From Pseudomonas sp. GOM6 (GTDB lineage Bacteria > Pseudomonadota > Gammaproteobacteria > Pseudomonadales > Pseudomonadaceae), in contig NZ_JARPUS010000001.1 in assembly GCF_029537485.1 (NCBI RefSeq), positions 124,001 through 188,000 of the forward strand: 64,000 bases of DNA, written 5' to 3'. The stretch's first letter is position 1. Each line of letters starts with the position of its first letter. The position numbers were made by a program, and so were the translations under genes. A model generated the notes under the pieces. That model saw only the letters and a list, made by a program, of their open reading frames with translations, did no database searches and was not told the origin of the DNA. Positions 8,370-17,008 of this stretch are shown here, in pieces.

Positions 8370-8894
8370 TCATGCCAGCGCCTTGCGCGGGCGAATGCAG
8401 GTCGGGCCGGCGCGCTTTTCCACGGCTTCCTGCACATCCGGGCGCAGGCCGAGCAGGAAGCCCAGTTCGGCGACCACGAACAACGGGCCGACTACCAGGC
8501 CCATCAGGTCATCGACGAAGGCGGGTTTGCGCCCTTCGTAGTAGTGGCCGATGAACTGGATGATCCAGCCGACCACGAACAGGCCGAGGCCGCTACCTAG
8601 CCAGACCAGGGTGGATTGCTGGGCCAGCGTGGCACCGGCCCACAGACACAGCGCCAACAGGGCCGCCATGAGCAGGCCGAAGTGCAGGTCCAGGCGCAGG
8701 TAGAAGGTGCTGGCGGCCAGCGCCGTGAGCAGTGCCGGCGAGCCCCACAGGCCGGCGAGGTCCCAGCCTGGGCGCGACAGCAGGATGGCGACGGCGACCA
8801 CGATCATCGGAATGCCGATGAAGTGGCTGAGGATATTGCGCCGGTCGCGGTGGTATTCGGCGTATTGGGCGAGATGATCGACGAGGGTTTTCAT
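8370..8894 (-). CDS. DUF962 / Mpo1-like membrane protein
   Basis: The 174-residue protein has four hydrophobic segments. It begins MKTLVDHLAQYAEYHRDRRN and shows the family's histidine-containing motifs HRDRRNILSHFIGIP near the N-terminus and FIGHYYEGRKPA around residue 115. In yeast the related Mpo1 is an iron-dependent dioxygenase that shortens 2-hydroxy fatty acids; the bacterial proteins are mostly untested. The start is ATG at 8894 with AGGA 8 nt upstream; the frame to 8951 has no ribosome binding site. It is divergent from the Crp-like regulator, with an 82-base shared promoter gap. The enzyme activity is inferred from family membership only. Confidence 0.8.
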   Translation of the reverse strand: MKTLVDHLAQYAEYHRDRRNILSHFIGIPMIVVAVAILLSRPGWDLAGLWGSPALLTALAASTFYLRLDLHFGLLMAALLALCLWAGATLAQQSTLVWLGSGLGLFVVGWIIQFIGHYYEGRKPAFVDDLMGLVVGPLFVVAELGFLLGLRPDVQEAVEKRAGPTCIRPRKALA

Positions 8895-8976
8895 TGTTAT
8901 GGTCCTCAGCAAGGCAGGTTGCTGGCATGATCGCGGCAGCAGCCGATACACGACTGTCAGTTAGGCGACAAAGCCC

Positions 8977-9669
8977 ATGCCCGATAATCCCGCCACCTAT
9001 CTAACCCTGCTGCAAAGCGGCCAGTGGTTCAGCCACCTGCCGCCGGCTTTGCGTGCCGCCCTGCTGGACAAGGCGCGCCTGCTCCGGCTTGAGCCGGGCC
9101 AGCGTCTGTTCTGTCGAGGTGACCCGCCCTGCGGCCTGTACGCCGTGCTGGAGGGAATGATGCGGGTCGGCGCGGTCGGTCGGGACGGCAAGGAAGCCTT
9201 GCTGACCCTGGTCGAGGCGCCCTACTGGTTTGGCGAGATTTCCCTGTTCGATGGCCAGCCGCGTACCCATGACGCCTATGCGGAAGGTCCGACCCGTCTA
9301 CTGCAGGTGCCGCAGGCTGCTCTGCTGGAGTTGCTGGAGCGCGAACCCGGCTACTGGCGAGATTTCGCCTTGTTGATGAGTCAAAAGCTGCGCCTGACCT
9401 TTATCGCCCTAGAGCAGATGAGTCTGCTGCCCGCCGCCCAACGCCTGGCGCAGCGTTTGCTGCTGATGGCGGAGGGGTATGGCGAGATTGGACCGCGGCA
9501 GACACTGCACCTGGCTCAGGAGCAGCTGGCGCTGATGCTCGGGCTGTCGCGGCAGACGACCAATCAGATCCTCAAGGAGTTGCAGGTGCGCGGCGTGGTG
9601 CGCCTGACCTATGGCGAAATCGAGATCGCCGACCTCGCTGGCCTGCGCCAGGCCGCAGAAGCCGGCTAG
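8977..9669 (+). CDS. Crp/Fnr family transcriptional regulator
   Basis: The 230-residue protein has an N-terminal cyclic-nucleotide-binding-type beta roll (about residues 20-130, with GEISLFDGQPR in the phosphate-cassette position) and a C-terminal winged helix (about 150-215, LAQEQLALMLGLSRQTTNQIL). The N-terminus lacks the cysteine cluster of Fnr/Anr, so it is not an Fe-S oxygen sensor. The phosphate-cassette Arg-Ser/Thr pair of true Crp is not exact (QPRTHDAY), so the ligand is uncertain. It is divergent from the DUF962 gene. Its stop codon overlaps that of the convergent HDOD gene within a shared CTAG. Confidence 0.85.
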   Translation: MPDNPATYLTLLQSGQWFSHLPPALRAALLDKARLLRLEPGQRLFCRGDPPCGLYAVLEGMMRVGAVGRDGKEALLTLVEAPYWFGEISLFDGQPRTHDAYAEGPTRLLQVPQAALLELLEREPGYWRDFALLMSQKLRLTFIALEQMSLLPAAQRLAQRLLLMAEGYGEIGPRQTLHLAQEQLALMLGLSRQTTNQILKELQVRGVVRLTYGEIEIADLAGLRQAAEAG

Positions 9670-10883
9670 GCCGAACGCCGCAAGTGCGTCGGCACTCCAT
9701 GCAGCAGCTCGCTGCGTAGACGCAGCAGGCGGGCAGGACGCGACTCGATCAGTGCCTGCGGGTTGCCGTCAGCAGGCAGCTCCAGCAGGGCCGCGCTGAG
9801 GTTGAGTACCAGGGCTTCGCGGCTGAATACGCCGCTGCCGAGCTGGTAGAACGCGGCGATCAGCTCGCGCAGGCCCAGTGGCAGGCGCCAGCGCATGCGC
9901 AAGGCCGAGCCGAAGCCTGAGGCGCGCTTGTTCAGGCAGGCAGCGATCTGTTCGTCGCTCAGCTCCCCGCCCAGGTTCAGCCAGTCCTGCAGGCTGCGCA
10001 GCAGCGCCAGTTCGCCGATGTTGTGCAATAGGCCGGCGGTGTAGCACAGCTCATGGTCGAGGCGCAGTTGTGCAGCCAGCCAGTGGGCCAGCTCCGCGCA
10101 TTGCTGGGCCCGGTCGCCGGCCTGGGTCGCTGCTTCGCGTAGGCGCGGGTCCTGCAGGCGGGCGTTGCGCTGTACGGCCAGCCCCAGCACCAGATTGAGG
10201 CTGTGGGCGATGCCCAGGCGTTGCATGGCCTGGGGCAGGGTCTGGCAGATGCCGCTGCGCTGTTCGGCCGCGCTGTTGGCGGCGGCGATCAGGCGTGCGG
10301 TGATTTGCGGGTCGCGGGCAAAGTCGCGGGCCAGGCTGCCCAAGTCGCTGTTGGCGGCTTGCAGGCAGGCGCTGACCGCGTCGCGTACCTCGCTCAACAG
10401 TGGCGCACCCTGGCCTTCTTCGCGTACATCGTCGAGGTACTGCTCCAGGCTGGCTGCCGGCAGGGCTTTGCTGGCCGGGAGGTTGGCCGCATTGGCCGCC
10501 GGTAACAGGCTGGCAATCTTCTGGCGCAACAGTTCGGCGTTGAAGGGGCGGGCCAGGTAGGCGGTCGGGGCGAGGGGCAGCACTGCCCGCACACTTTGGG
10601 TGTCGACCCGGCGGCTGATCAGGATGCAGGGCAGGGCAGGGGTTCTCGGGTGGCGCCGCAGTTGGCGCAACAGCTCGATACCGTCGACACCGGGCAGCTC
10701 ACCATCGGCAATCACCAGGTCGGGGAGGCGGCGCCTGCAACTGGCGAGCGCGGCTGTGCCGTCATCCAGGCGCTGGACGCGTGCATCACTGCGCACATCC
10801 AGCACGAGCTGGGTCAGCAGTTCGGCAGTCCAGGGGTCTGCTTCGGCAATGAGGATTTCAGGGCTGACGGCCGAGGCGGACAT
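9666..10883 (-). CDS. Response regulator with REC and HDOD domains
   Basis: The 405-residue protein has an N-terminal receiver domain (about 8-125): acidic pair near residues 14-16 and phospho-acceptor Asp60 in VIADGELPG. An HDOD domain follows (about 155-360), including LLHNIGELALL. HDOD proteins are non-catalytic signalling relatives of HD phosphohydrolases. The usual receiver Lys is Arg here (YLARPF, about residue 112), which may alter phospho-switching. The start is ATG at 10883; a TTG at 10904 gives seven more residues. No histidine kinase is adjacent. The stop overlaps the convergent Crp-like gene. Confidence 0.85.
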   Translation of the reverse strand: MSASAVSPEILIAEADPWTAELLTQLVLDVRSDARVQRLDDGTAALASCRRRLPDLVIADGELPGVDGIELLRQLRRHPRTPALPCILISRRVDTQSVRAVLPLAPTAYLARPFNAELLRQKIASLLPAANAANLPASKALPAASLEQYLDDVREEGQGAPLLSEVRDAVSACLQAANSDLGSLARDFARDPQITARLIAAANSAAEQRSGICQTLPQAMQRLGIAHSLNLVLGLAVQRNARLQDPRLREAATQAGDRAQQCAELAHWLAAQLRLDHELCYTAGLLHNIGELALLRSLQDWLNLGGELSDEQIAACLNKRASGFGSALRMRWRLPLGLRELIAAFYQLGSGVFSREALVLNLSAALLELPADGNPQALIESRPARLLRLRSELLHGVPTHLRRSA

Positions 10884-11038
10884 GGATGACTCGAATAGTG
10901 GCAAAGTAATGGCGCCAATATGGCGGCGCGCATTCTACGGTTTGCCCGATTTTTATCCAGATAATGCCGACGACCAGCGAGTCATCTAGCGCTGGATGCA
11001 ACGCTAGCCCGATAACTGCAGGCCGGCATTGCCCTGAG

Positions 11039-11590
11039 TCAATCCAGGCTGCGGTCGATCATCGCTCTGCTGGCGGTCAGCACCTCGGCTTGTCGCGGTG
11101 GGCTTGCCAGCATACGGGCCACGACCAGTGCACCGACACATTGGGCAAGGATCGCCCAGGCCAGTTGCGGATCGGCCAACTCCTTGGCCCAGGCCTGTTG
11201 CAGGCGTACCAGCCAATGCTCGGCGCGTTCGCGCACGCTGCTGTCGGCGCGGGCGATTTCGGCCCCCAGGGTGGGGATGGCGCAGCCGCTGTCCGGTTGT
11301 TCCACATGCTGCAGGCTCAGATACAGATCCAGGCAGCGCTTCAGCTTGTCGCGACTGGCATCCTCGCTGCCGAGCAACGTCAGGCTTTGGCTCAGCTCGC
11401 GCTCGACGATGGCGGCGAAGAGTTCATCCTTGGAGGCAAAGTGGCCATAGAAGGCGCCGCCGGTCAGGCCGATGGCTTTCATCAGGCCGTCCACGCCGGT
11501 GCCGGCGAAGCCGCCGCGCTTGGCCAGTGCGCCGCTGCTGGTCAGCAGCTTCTCGCGGGTCTGGGCCTTGTGTTCGGCGGAATAGCGCAT
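11039..11590 (-). CDS. TetR/AcrR family transcriptional regulator
   Basis: The 183-residue protein has an N-terminal helix-turn-helix of TetR type (VDGLMKAIGLTGGAFYGHFASKDELF, about residues 34-60; the middle of this motif is typical of TetR repressors of oxidoreductase genes) and a helical ligand domain. The start is ATG at 11590 with AGAG upstream; the longer frame to 11629 enters the promoter. It is divergent from the SDR gene. The 79-base gap between them holds a perfect 8-bp inverted repeat (11638-11661), so it probably represses the SDR gene and itself. The ligand is unknown. Confidence 0.88.
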   Translation of the reverse strand: MRYSAEHKAQTREKLLTSSGALAKRGGFAGTGVDGLMKAIGLTGGAFYGHFASKDELFAAIVERELSQSLTLLGSEDASRDKLKRCLDLYLSLQHVEQPDSGCAIPTLGAEIARADSSVRERAEHWLVRLQQAWAKELADPQLAWAILAQCVGALVVARMLASPPRQAEVLTASRAMIDRSLD

Positions 11591-11637
11591 GACGGACTCT
11601 CTGCTTGACGGGTGTTGGAAGCGTAGCATAACGTTCG

Positions 11638-11661
11638 TTTACTAAGTGATCGTTTAGTAAA
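11638..11661. promoter_or_regulatory. Candidate TetR operator between the TetR and SDR genes
   Basis: TTTACTAA-8nt-TTAGTAAA is a perfect inverted repeat in the divergent promoter, ending 8 bases before the SDR start codon. CGTTTA is also repeated directly inside and beside it. The position would block translation-proximal promoter elements of the SDR gene. Confidence 0.7.
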
Positions 11662-11669
11662 GGTGGCGC

Positions 11670-12401
11670 ATGAGCAACGACAAGAAAGTGGTGCTGGTCA
11701 TTGGTGCGGGTGACGCGACCGGCGGTGCCATCGCCAAGCGTTTTGCCCGCGAGGGGTATGTGGCCTGCGTGACCCGGCGCAGTGCCGACAAGTTGCAGCC
11801 GCTGGTCGATGAGATCCGCGCGGCGGGCGGCGAGGCTCATGGCTTTGCCTCCGATGCACGCAAGGAGGAGGCGGTGGCTGAACTGGTCGAGACGATCGAG
11901 CGCGATATCGGCCCGATCGAGGCCTTCGTCTTCAATATTGGCGCCAATGTGCCATGCAGCATCCTCGACGAGACGGCGCGCAAGTACTTCAAGATCTGGG
12001 AGATGGCCTGCTTCTCCGCCTTTCTCACTGCCCAGGCGGTGGCGCGGCGCATGGTCGTGCGCGGGCGCGGCACCATTCTGTTCACCGGGGCCACCGCCGG
12101 CCTGCGCGGTGCCGCCAATTTCGCCGCCTTCGCCGGCGCCAAGCACGGCGTGCGTGCCCTGGCGCAGAGCATGGCGCGCGAGCTGGGGCCGCGGAATATC
12201 CATGTCGCCCATGTGGTGGTGGACGGCGCCATCGACACCGCCTTTATCCGCGACAGCTTTCCCGAGATGTACGCGCGCAAGGAGCAGGACGGCATCCTCG
12301 ATCCCGAGCATATCGCCGACAACTACTGGTTCCTGCATGCCCAGCCGCGCGATGCCTGGACCTTCGAGCTGGATCTGCGCCCCTGGATGGAGAAGTGGTA
12401 A
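11670..12401 (+). CDS. SDR family protein with substituted catalytic residues
   Basis: The 243-residue Rossmann protein has an unusual glycine motif, IGAGDATGGAIA (residues 11-22), in place of TGxxxGIG. The usual catalytic Tyr-x3-Lys reads Phe154-A-G-A-Lys158, and the catalytic Ser position aligns with Ala141 in LFTGATAGL. The nucleotides (TTC at the Tyr position) are unambiguous. The protein may therefore bind nucleotide without classical SDR chemistry, or use another acid. The start is ATG at 11670 with AAGGTGG upstream. It is controlled by a divergent TetR gene and followed after 166 bases by a DsbA-fold isomerase, possibly in one transcript. Confidence 0.85.
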   Translation: MSNDKKVVLVIGAGDATGGAIAKRFAREGYVACVTRRSADKLQPLVDEIRAAGGEAHGFASDARKEEAVAELVETIERDIGPIEAFVFNIGANVPCSILDETARKYFKIWEMACFSAFLTAQAVARRMVVRGRGTILFTGATAGLRGAANFAAFAGAKHGVRALAQSMARELGPRNIHVAHVVVDGAIDTAFIRDSFPEMYARKEQDGILDPEHIADNYWFLHAQPRDAWTFELDLRPWMEKW

Positions 12402-12567
12402 CGCGCACCGACCCGCTGCGCGGCGCCCAGGCGTCGTTGGCACAGCGGTGCGAAATGCTCATTGGCAGTAGCCAACTGCGCTTTCTCCCCGCTGCGCCGC
12501 CTAGCCTGAACGCCGCTCGCAGGGTCGCGAAACTTCGTTAGAACAATCAAAAAGAGAGAAGTCATTC

Positions 12568-13161
12568 ATGAGCAAAACCGTCGAGTTTTATTTCGATTTC
12601 GGCAGCCCCACCACCTACCTGGCCTGGACCCAGTTGCCGCAGCTCTGCGCCGAGGAAGGTGCGACCCTGGTGTACAAGCCGATGCTGCTCGGCGGGGTGT
12701 TCCAGGCCACGGGCGGTGCTTCGCCGGTGACCATCCCGGCCAAGGGGCGTTTCATGCTCCAGGACCTGGCCCGTTTCGCCCGGCGCTACCAGGTGCCGAT
12801 GCAGTTCAACCCGCACTTCCCGATCAACACCCTGGGCCTGATGCGTGCTGCGGTAGCGGTGCAGGAGCGTATGCCGGAGCGCTTCGAGGCATTTCTCGCG
12901 CTGATCTTCGAGGCCCTGTGGGTACAGGCGAAGAATCTGGGTGATCTGGCGGTGCTGGGCGAGGTGCTGGCCAAGGGCGGTTTCGAGCCGCAGCAGTTGC
13001 TGGCACTGAGCAGCGAACAGGCGATCAAGGATCAGCTCAAGGCCAATACCGACGAGGCGGTCAAGCGTGGCGTATTCGGTGCGCCGAGCATGTTCGTCGG
13101 CAACGAGCTGTTCTTCGGCCAGGACCGCCTGGACTTTGTACGCGAGGCGTTACAGGCCTGA
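12568..13161 (+). CDS. 2-hydroxychromene-2-carboxylate isomerase / kappa-GST-like protein
   Basis: The 197-residue DsbA-fold protein begins VEFYFDFGSPTTYL, where Ser13 takes the place of the CxxC thiol and would activate glutathione. Near the C-terminus it has the cis-Pro loop FGAPSMFVG and FFGQDRLDFV, as in HCCA isomerases and kappa-class glutathione transferases. A GAGAGAAG ribosome site precedes ATG at 12568. A strong terminator follows at 13175. HCCA isomerase acts in naphthalene degradation, but no naphthalene genes are present, so the true substrate is probably another glutathione conjugate or a CoA-independent isomerisation. Confidence 0.82.
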   Translation: MSKTVEFYFDFGSPTTYLAWTQLPQLCAEEGATLVYKPMLLGGVFQATGGASPVTIPAKGRFMLQDLARFARRYQVPMQFNPHFPINTLGLMRAAVAVQERMPERFEAFLALIFEALWVQAKNLGDLAVLGEVLAKGGFEPQQLLALSSEQAIKDQLKANTDEAVKRGVFGAPSMFVGNELFFGQDRLDFVREALQA

Positions 13162-13174
13162 TCGAGCGGGCAAG

Positions 13175-13201
13175 AAAAAGCCGGGCAGTGCCCGGCTTTT
13201 T
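13175..13201. terminator. Bidirectional intrinsic terminator
   Basis: AAAAAGCCGGGC / GCCCGGCTTTTT form a 12-bp stem around a 3-nt loop between convergent genes. Confidence 0.9.
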
Positions 13202-13213
13202 GCGCACAGTGGC

Positions 13214-13978
13214 CTATGGCGCTCCGGCGACCTGGCCCAGGCTGATCCACTGGTCGGTCAGCGAGCGGGTGTGACGATCCACCGTGGTGGGCGCGAAGGC
13301 GCGACCCGAGGCACTGGCCAGGGCGTTGCTGCCGCTGTTCATGTCGATCAGGGCGGCGCGCAGGAATTTCCAGCGGGTCTTCAGCTTGGCCACCGAGCTA
13401 TTGCCCTTGCTGTTCAGCTGGCTCAGCTCGGCGTCGATTTGCGGGACGAGCTGGCGCTCGTCTTGGCCGATGTAGTTTTCAGTCTGTTCGCGGGCGGTTT
13501 CGAAGCTGCCGATGTAGGAGCGGCTCAGGTACTGCACGCCGAGGTATTCAACCTTGGCCGGCAGTTCGCCCGCCGGATCGGCATTCGGCACGCTGCGGGC
13601 AGTGCTCAATACTTCACGGAGTGCCTGGGCGAGATCCTGGGGGTAAGCCCAGGGCATATCTTCTTCGTTGGGGCCAAAGGAAACACCCAGGCGTAACTGG
13701 GTAACAAGTTTGGTGGTCAGGCCGGGTATTTCCGAACTGGCGCTCATGGCGTTTTGCGCGGCGGTTTCCAGTTCGGCGATATCTTGCTCCAGGCGTGCCT
13801 TATGGGCTTCCTGGAAGCCTTCGCCGCGCAGCAGCAGCAGGCTGCTGGTCGCTCGGGAGGCATAGATCTGTACTTGCTCGGCAGCGGTCATGGCGGCGGC
13901 CTGGGCCACCGCGGAAAAGGCTGTCAGCAGCCCAAAAGCCAATGAAAAATACAGCTTAATCAAAGGGTTACGTTTCAT
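13214..13978 (-). CDS. Exported protein of unknown function
   Basis: I do not recognise this family. The 254-residue product has a signal peptide (about 28 residues, ending AQAAAM) and a mature, largely helical chain with long stretches of Leu/Glu/Gln/Ala typical of four-helix or coiled-coil folds. There are no cysteines and no membrane helices after the signal. The start is ATG at 13978, with a GGAG-like stretch (AAGGAGCG) about 9 nt upstream; the extension to 14065 is not a signal sequence. It lies downstream of cysA on the same strand, separated by 201 bases and a hairpin, so it is probably transcribed separately. Confidence 0.7.
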   Translation of the reverse strand: MKRNPLIKLYFSLAFGLLTAFSAVAQAAAMTAAEQVQIYASRATSSLLLLRGEGFQEAHKARLEQDIAELETAAQNAMSASSEIPGLTTKLVTQLRLGVSFGPNEEDMPWAYPQDLAQALREVLSTARSVPNADPAGELPAKVEYLGVQYLSRSYIGSFETAREQTENYIGQDERQLVPQIDAELSQLNSKGNSSVAKLKTRWKFLRAALIDMNSGSNALASASGRAFAPTTVDRHTRSLTDQWISLGQVAGAP

Positions 13979-14143
13979 CCCCGGTCGCTCCTTATTATTT
14001 TTCTCGGCGCGGATGCGGAGGGTGCCGTTCAGGTCCCGACGCAGTAACAACAGCCTACTGCGCATCCTGATAGCAAAGGATGAGCCAAAAGAGTGAATTT
14101 AATCGCAATTTTGACGCCGTCCGGATGGCACACGCCGATCTGT

Positions 14144-14174
14144 GCTAGGCGGCCGGGCTGGCCGGTCGCCTAGC
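14144..14174. repeat. GC-rich hairpin downstream of cysA
   Basis: GCTAGGCGGCCGG (14144-14156) pairs with CCGGTCGCCTAGC (14162-14174) with one mismatch. It lies directly after the cysA stop on the minus strand and has no T-run. It may be the 3' end of the sulfate operon mRNA. Confidence 0.5.
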
Positions 14175-14179
14175 CTCCT

Positions 14180-15148
14180 TCAGAGCTGCGGGCGGAAATA
14201 CAGCGTTGTGCCGCGTGCCAGGCCGCTCAGGCTGGCGTGATCCTTGATCACCTCCGCCTCGATCAGTTCGTCCTGGCCCTCGACCTTGAGCGTCACCCGG
14301 GTGATGGCGCCGAGAGGGCGGATGTCGCGCACCTGCGCCGCGCGGTGTTCGTCGATGGCCAGGCGCGACAGCGACACCTCGTGCGGGCGGAACAGCAGGT
14401 GCTGGTCGTCGCCCAGGTGCAGGCGGTTGGCGTCGCCGAGGAAGTGGTAGACGAAGTCGCTGGCCGGCTGCTCGTAGACCTCGGCCGGCGAGCCGATCTG
14501 CTCGATGCTGCCCTTGTTCATCACCACGATGCGGTCGGCCACTTCCATGGCCTCTTCCTGGTCGTGGGTGACGAATACGCTGGTCAAGTGCACTTCCTCA
14601 TGCAGGCGTGCCAGCCTGCGGCGCAGTTCCTTGCGCACCTTGGCGTCGAGGGCACCGAAGGGCTCGTCGAGCAGCAGCACCTTGGGTTTCACCGCCAGGG
14701 CGCGAGCCAGGGCGATACGCTGGCGCTGGCCGCCGGACAGCTGCTCCGGGTAGCGGTCGGCCAGCCAGTCGAGCTGCACCATGCCGAGCAGCTCGTGCAC
14801 CCGTTCGGCGATCTCCGCCTCGCTCGGGCGCTCGCCCTTGGGCTTCATGCGCAGGCCGAAGGCGACGTTGTCGAAGACCGTCATGTGGCGGAACAGCGCG
14901 TAGTGCTGGAACACGAAGCCGACGTTGCGATCGCGCACATCGTGGTTGGACACGTCCTCGCCGTGGAACTGGATGCTGCCGGCATCCGGCGTCTCCAGGC
15001 CGGCGATGATGCGCAGCAGGCTGGTCTTGCCGCAGCCGGACGGGCCGAGCAGGGCCACCAGCTCGCCGCTGTGGATATCCAGGTTGATGTCGTTGAGCGC
15101 GCGGAAGGCGCCGAAGGTCTTGCTGACGTTACGGATTTCGATGGACAT
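14180..15148 (-). CDS. cysA: Sulfate/thiosulfate ABC importer, ATP-binding protein CysA
   Basis: The 322-residue ATPase has Walker [12 protein letters not shown] (about residue 34), signature LSGGQRQR (about 135), Walker B LLLDEPFG and a TOBE-like regulatory tail. It energises sulfate uptake through CysT/CysW at the inner membrane. ATG at 15148 follows the cysW stop by 3 bases, with GGAGG inside the end of cysW. It is the third of the cysT-cysW-cysA genes. It is slightly shorter than enteric CysA (about 365 residues), which is normal for pseudomonads. Confidence 0.95.
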   Translation of the reverse strand: MSIEIRNVSKTFGAFRALNDINLDIHSGELVALLGPSGCGKTSLLRIIAGLETPDAGSIQFHGEDVSNHDVRDRNVGFVFQHYALFRHMTVFDNVAFGLRMKPKGERPSEAEIAERVHELLGMVQLDWLADRYPEQLSGGQRQRIALARALAVKPKVLLLDEPFGALDAKVRKELRRRLARLHEEVHLTSVFVTHDQEEAMEVADRIVVMNKGSIEQIGSPAEVYEQPASDFVYHFLGDANRLHLGDDQHLLFRPHEVSLSRLAIDEHRAAQVRDIRPLGAITRVTLKVEGQDELIEAEVIKDHASLSGLARGTTLYFRPQL

Positions 15149-15151
15149 GGC

Positions 15152-16024
15152 TTATTCCTCCGCGTCGCTGTGACGTAGGCGGGACAGACGGGATTCGCTC
15201 CACTGCTTGAGCAGCAGAATGATCAGGGCCAGGGCCAGCAACAGGCTGGCCACGCTGAAGGCGGCGACATGGTTGTATTCGTTGTAGAGAATCTCGACGT
15301 GCAGCGGCAGGGTGTTGGTGTAGCCACGGATATGCCCGGACACCACCGACACCGCACCGAACTCGCCCATGGCCCGCGCGGCGCACAGCACCACGCCGTA
15401 GATCAGGCCCCATTTGATGTTGGGCAGGGTCACGTGCCAGAACATCTGCCAGCCGCTGGCGCCGAGCAGGCGAGCTGCTTCTTCCTCCTGGGTGCCCTGT
15501 TCCTGCATCAGTGGGATCAGCTCGCGTGCGACGAAGGGCACGGTGACGAAGATGGTCGCCAGGACGATGCCGGGTAGGGCGAAGATGATCTGGATGTCGC
15601 GTTCCTGCAGCCACTGCCCGAAGAAGCCCTGGGCGCCGAACAGCAGCACGTAGATCAGGCCGGCGATCACCGGCGAGACGGAGAACGGCAGGTCGATCAG
15701 GGTCACCAGCAGGCTCTTGCCGCGGAACTCGTACTTGCTCACGCACCAGGCGGCGGCCACGCCGAACACCAGGTTGAGCGGCACGGCGATGCCCACGGCG
15801 AGCAGGGTCAGCTGCAGCGCGGCAATCGCGTCCGGCTCCAGCAGGGCGCTGAAGAAGGTGCCGAAACCGAGCTTGAGCGCTTCGCTGAGCACCACGAACA
15901 GCGGCAGCAGGAGGAACAGGGCGAAGACCAGCCAGGCGCCGGCGATCAGCGCGCGGCGACCGAGCGGGCTGCCGCGGCGCCGGTCGTTGGCCAGGGTGGA
16001 GGACGACAGAACGGTGCTACTCAT
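15152..16024 (-). CDS. cysW: Sulfate ABC importer permease CysW
   Basis: The 290-residue inner-membrane permease has about six helices and the EAA-loop motif [14 protein letters not shown] facing the ATPase. An N-terminal basic stretch precedes the first helix. The start is ATG at 16024 with a perfect AAGGAGG 7 nt upstream, lying 10 bases after the cysT stop. CysW pairs with CysT to form the channel for sulfate or thiosulfate. Confidence 0.93.
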   Translation of the reverse strand: MSSTVLSSSTLANDRRRGSPLGRRALIAGAWLVFALFLLLPLFVVLSEALKLGFGTFFSALLEPDAIAALQLTLLAVGIAVPLNLVFGVAAAWCVSKYEFRGKSLLVTLIDLPFSVSPVIAGLIYVLLFGAQGFFGQWLQERDIQIIFALPGIVLATIFVTVPFVARELIPLMQEQGTQEEEAARLLGASGWQMFWHVTLPNIKWGLIYGVVLCAARAMGEFGAVSVVSGHIRGYTNTLPLHVEILYNEYNHVAAFSVASLLLALALIILLLKQWSESRLSRLRHSDAEE

Positions 16025-16034
16025 GGCGGCCTCC

Positions 16035-16853
16035 TTAGGGGCGTTCGATGCGGCGCTGCAGCAGGTTGATCAGCAGCAGCAGGATGAAGGACACCACCAG
16101 CATCAGCACGCCGATCGCGGTGGCGCCGGTGTAGTCGTACTGGTCGAGCTTGACCATGATCAGCAGTGGCAGGATCTCGGTCTTCATCGGCATATTGCCG
16201 GCTATAAAAATGACGGACCCGTACTCGCCGACGCCACGGGCGAAGGCCAGGGCGAAGCCGGTCAGCCAGGCCGGCAGCAGGGCCGGTAGCAGCACATGGC
16301 GGAACACCTGGAAGGGCCTGGCGCCCAGGCAGGCGGCGGCCTCCTCGACCTCGCGCGGAATGTCCGCCAGCACCGGTTGCAGGGTGCGCACCACGAAGGG
16401 CAGGGTGACGAAGGTCAGCGCCAGGGTGATGCCCAGCGGGGTGTAGGCGATCTTGAAGCCCAGCTCGCTGGCGAACTGGCCGACCAGACCGGCCGGGGCG
16501 TACAGCGCGGTGAGGGCTATGCCGGCCACGGCGGTGGGCAGGGCGAAGGGCAGGTCGATCATCGCATCGATGATCTTGCGCCCGGGGAAGCGGTAGCGCA
16601 CCAGCACCCAGGCCAGCAGGGTACCGATCACGCCGTTGAGCAGGGCGGCGGCGAAGGCAGTGGCGAAGCTCAGCTTGAGGGCGGCCAGCACCCGCGGTGC
16701 GCTGATGATGGCCCAGAATTCGGCCCAACTGAGTTGGGCGGCGTGCACGAACATGGCACCCAGGGGAATCAGCACCAACAGGCTGAGGTACACCAGGGTG
16801 TAGCCCAGCGTCAGCCCGAAGCCGGGTATGACGGGGGAAATGCGACGGGACAT
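16035..16853 (-). CDS. cysT: Sulfate ABC importer permease CysT
   Basis: The 272-residue permease has about six membrane helices and an EAA loop ([15 protein letters not shown]). The order sbp-cysT-cysW-cysA is conserved in Pseudomonas. ATG at 16853 lacks a strong ribosome site. A 120-base palindromic element (16889-17008) separates it from sbp, so expression of the permease relative to the binding protein may be set by RNA folding or processing there. Confidence 0.93.
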   Translation of the reverse strand: MSRRISPVIPGFGLTLGYTLVYLSLLVLIPLGAMFVHAAQLSWAEFWAIISAPRVLAALKLSFATAFAAALLNGVIGTLLAWVLVRYRFPGRKIIDAMIDLPFALPTAVAGIALTALYAPAGLVGQFASELGFKIAYTPLGITLALTFVTLPFVVRTLQPVLADIPREVEEAAACLGARPFQVFRHVLLPALLPAWLTGFALAFARGVGEYGSVIFIAGNMPMKTEILPLLIMVKLDQYDYTGATAIGVLMLVVSFILLLLINLLQRRIERP

Positions 16854-16888
16854 GATTTTGGCCTTGGCTGGTTTGGCGACGAAGAAAT

Positions 16889-17008
16889 GACGCGTTGCGA
16901 GCGAAGGTCAGACAAGGCGAAGGCCGGCGAGGGCAGCGGAGTTTACGGGTGGTAAATGAGCATGCCCGAGCCGGCTTTCAACGCAGTATGACCGAGCGCA
17001 GTAGCGTC
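16889..17008. repeat. 120-bp imperfect palindromic element between sbp and cysT
   Basis: The two halves mirror each other around 16948-16949. GACGC lies at the left end and GCGTC at the right; GCGAGCGAAGGTCA is matched by TGACCGAGCGC, GGCCGGCGAGGGCA by TGCCCGAGCCGGC, and TTTAC-5nt-GTAAA is at the centre. The right end includes the sbp stop codon. It fills the whole gap and codes for nothing. It resembles dispersed palindromic elements I recall from some Pseudomonas genomes, but I cannot confirm a family name. Confidence 0.75.
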
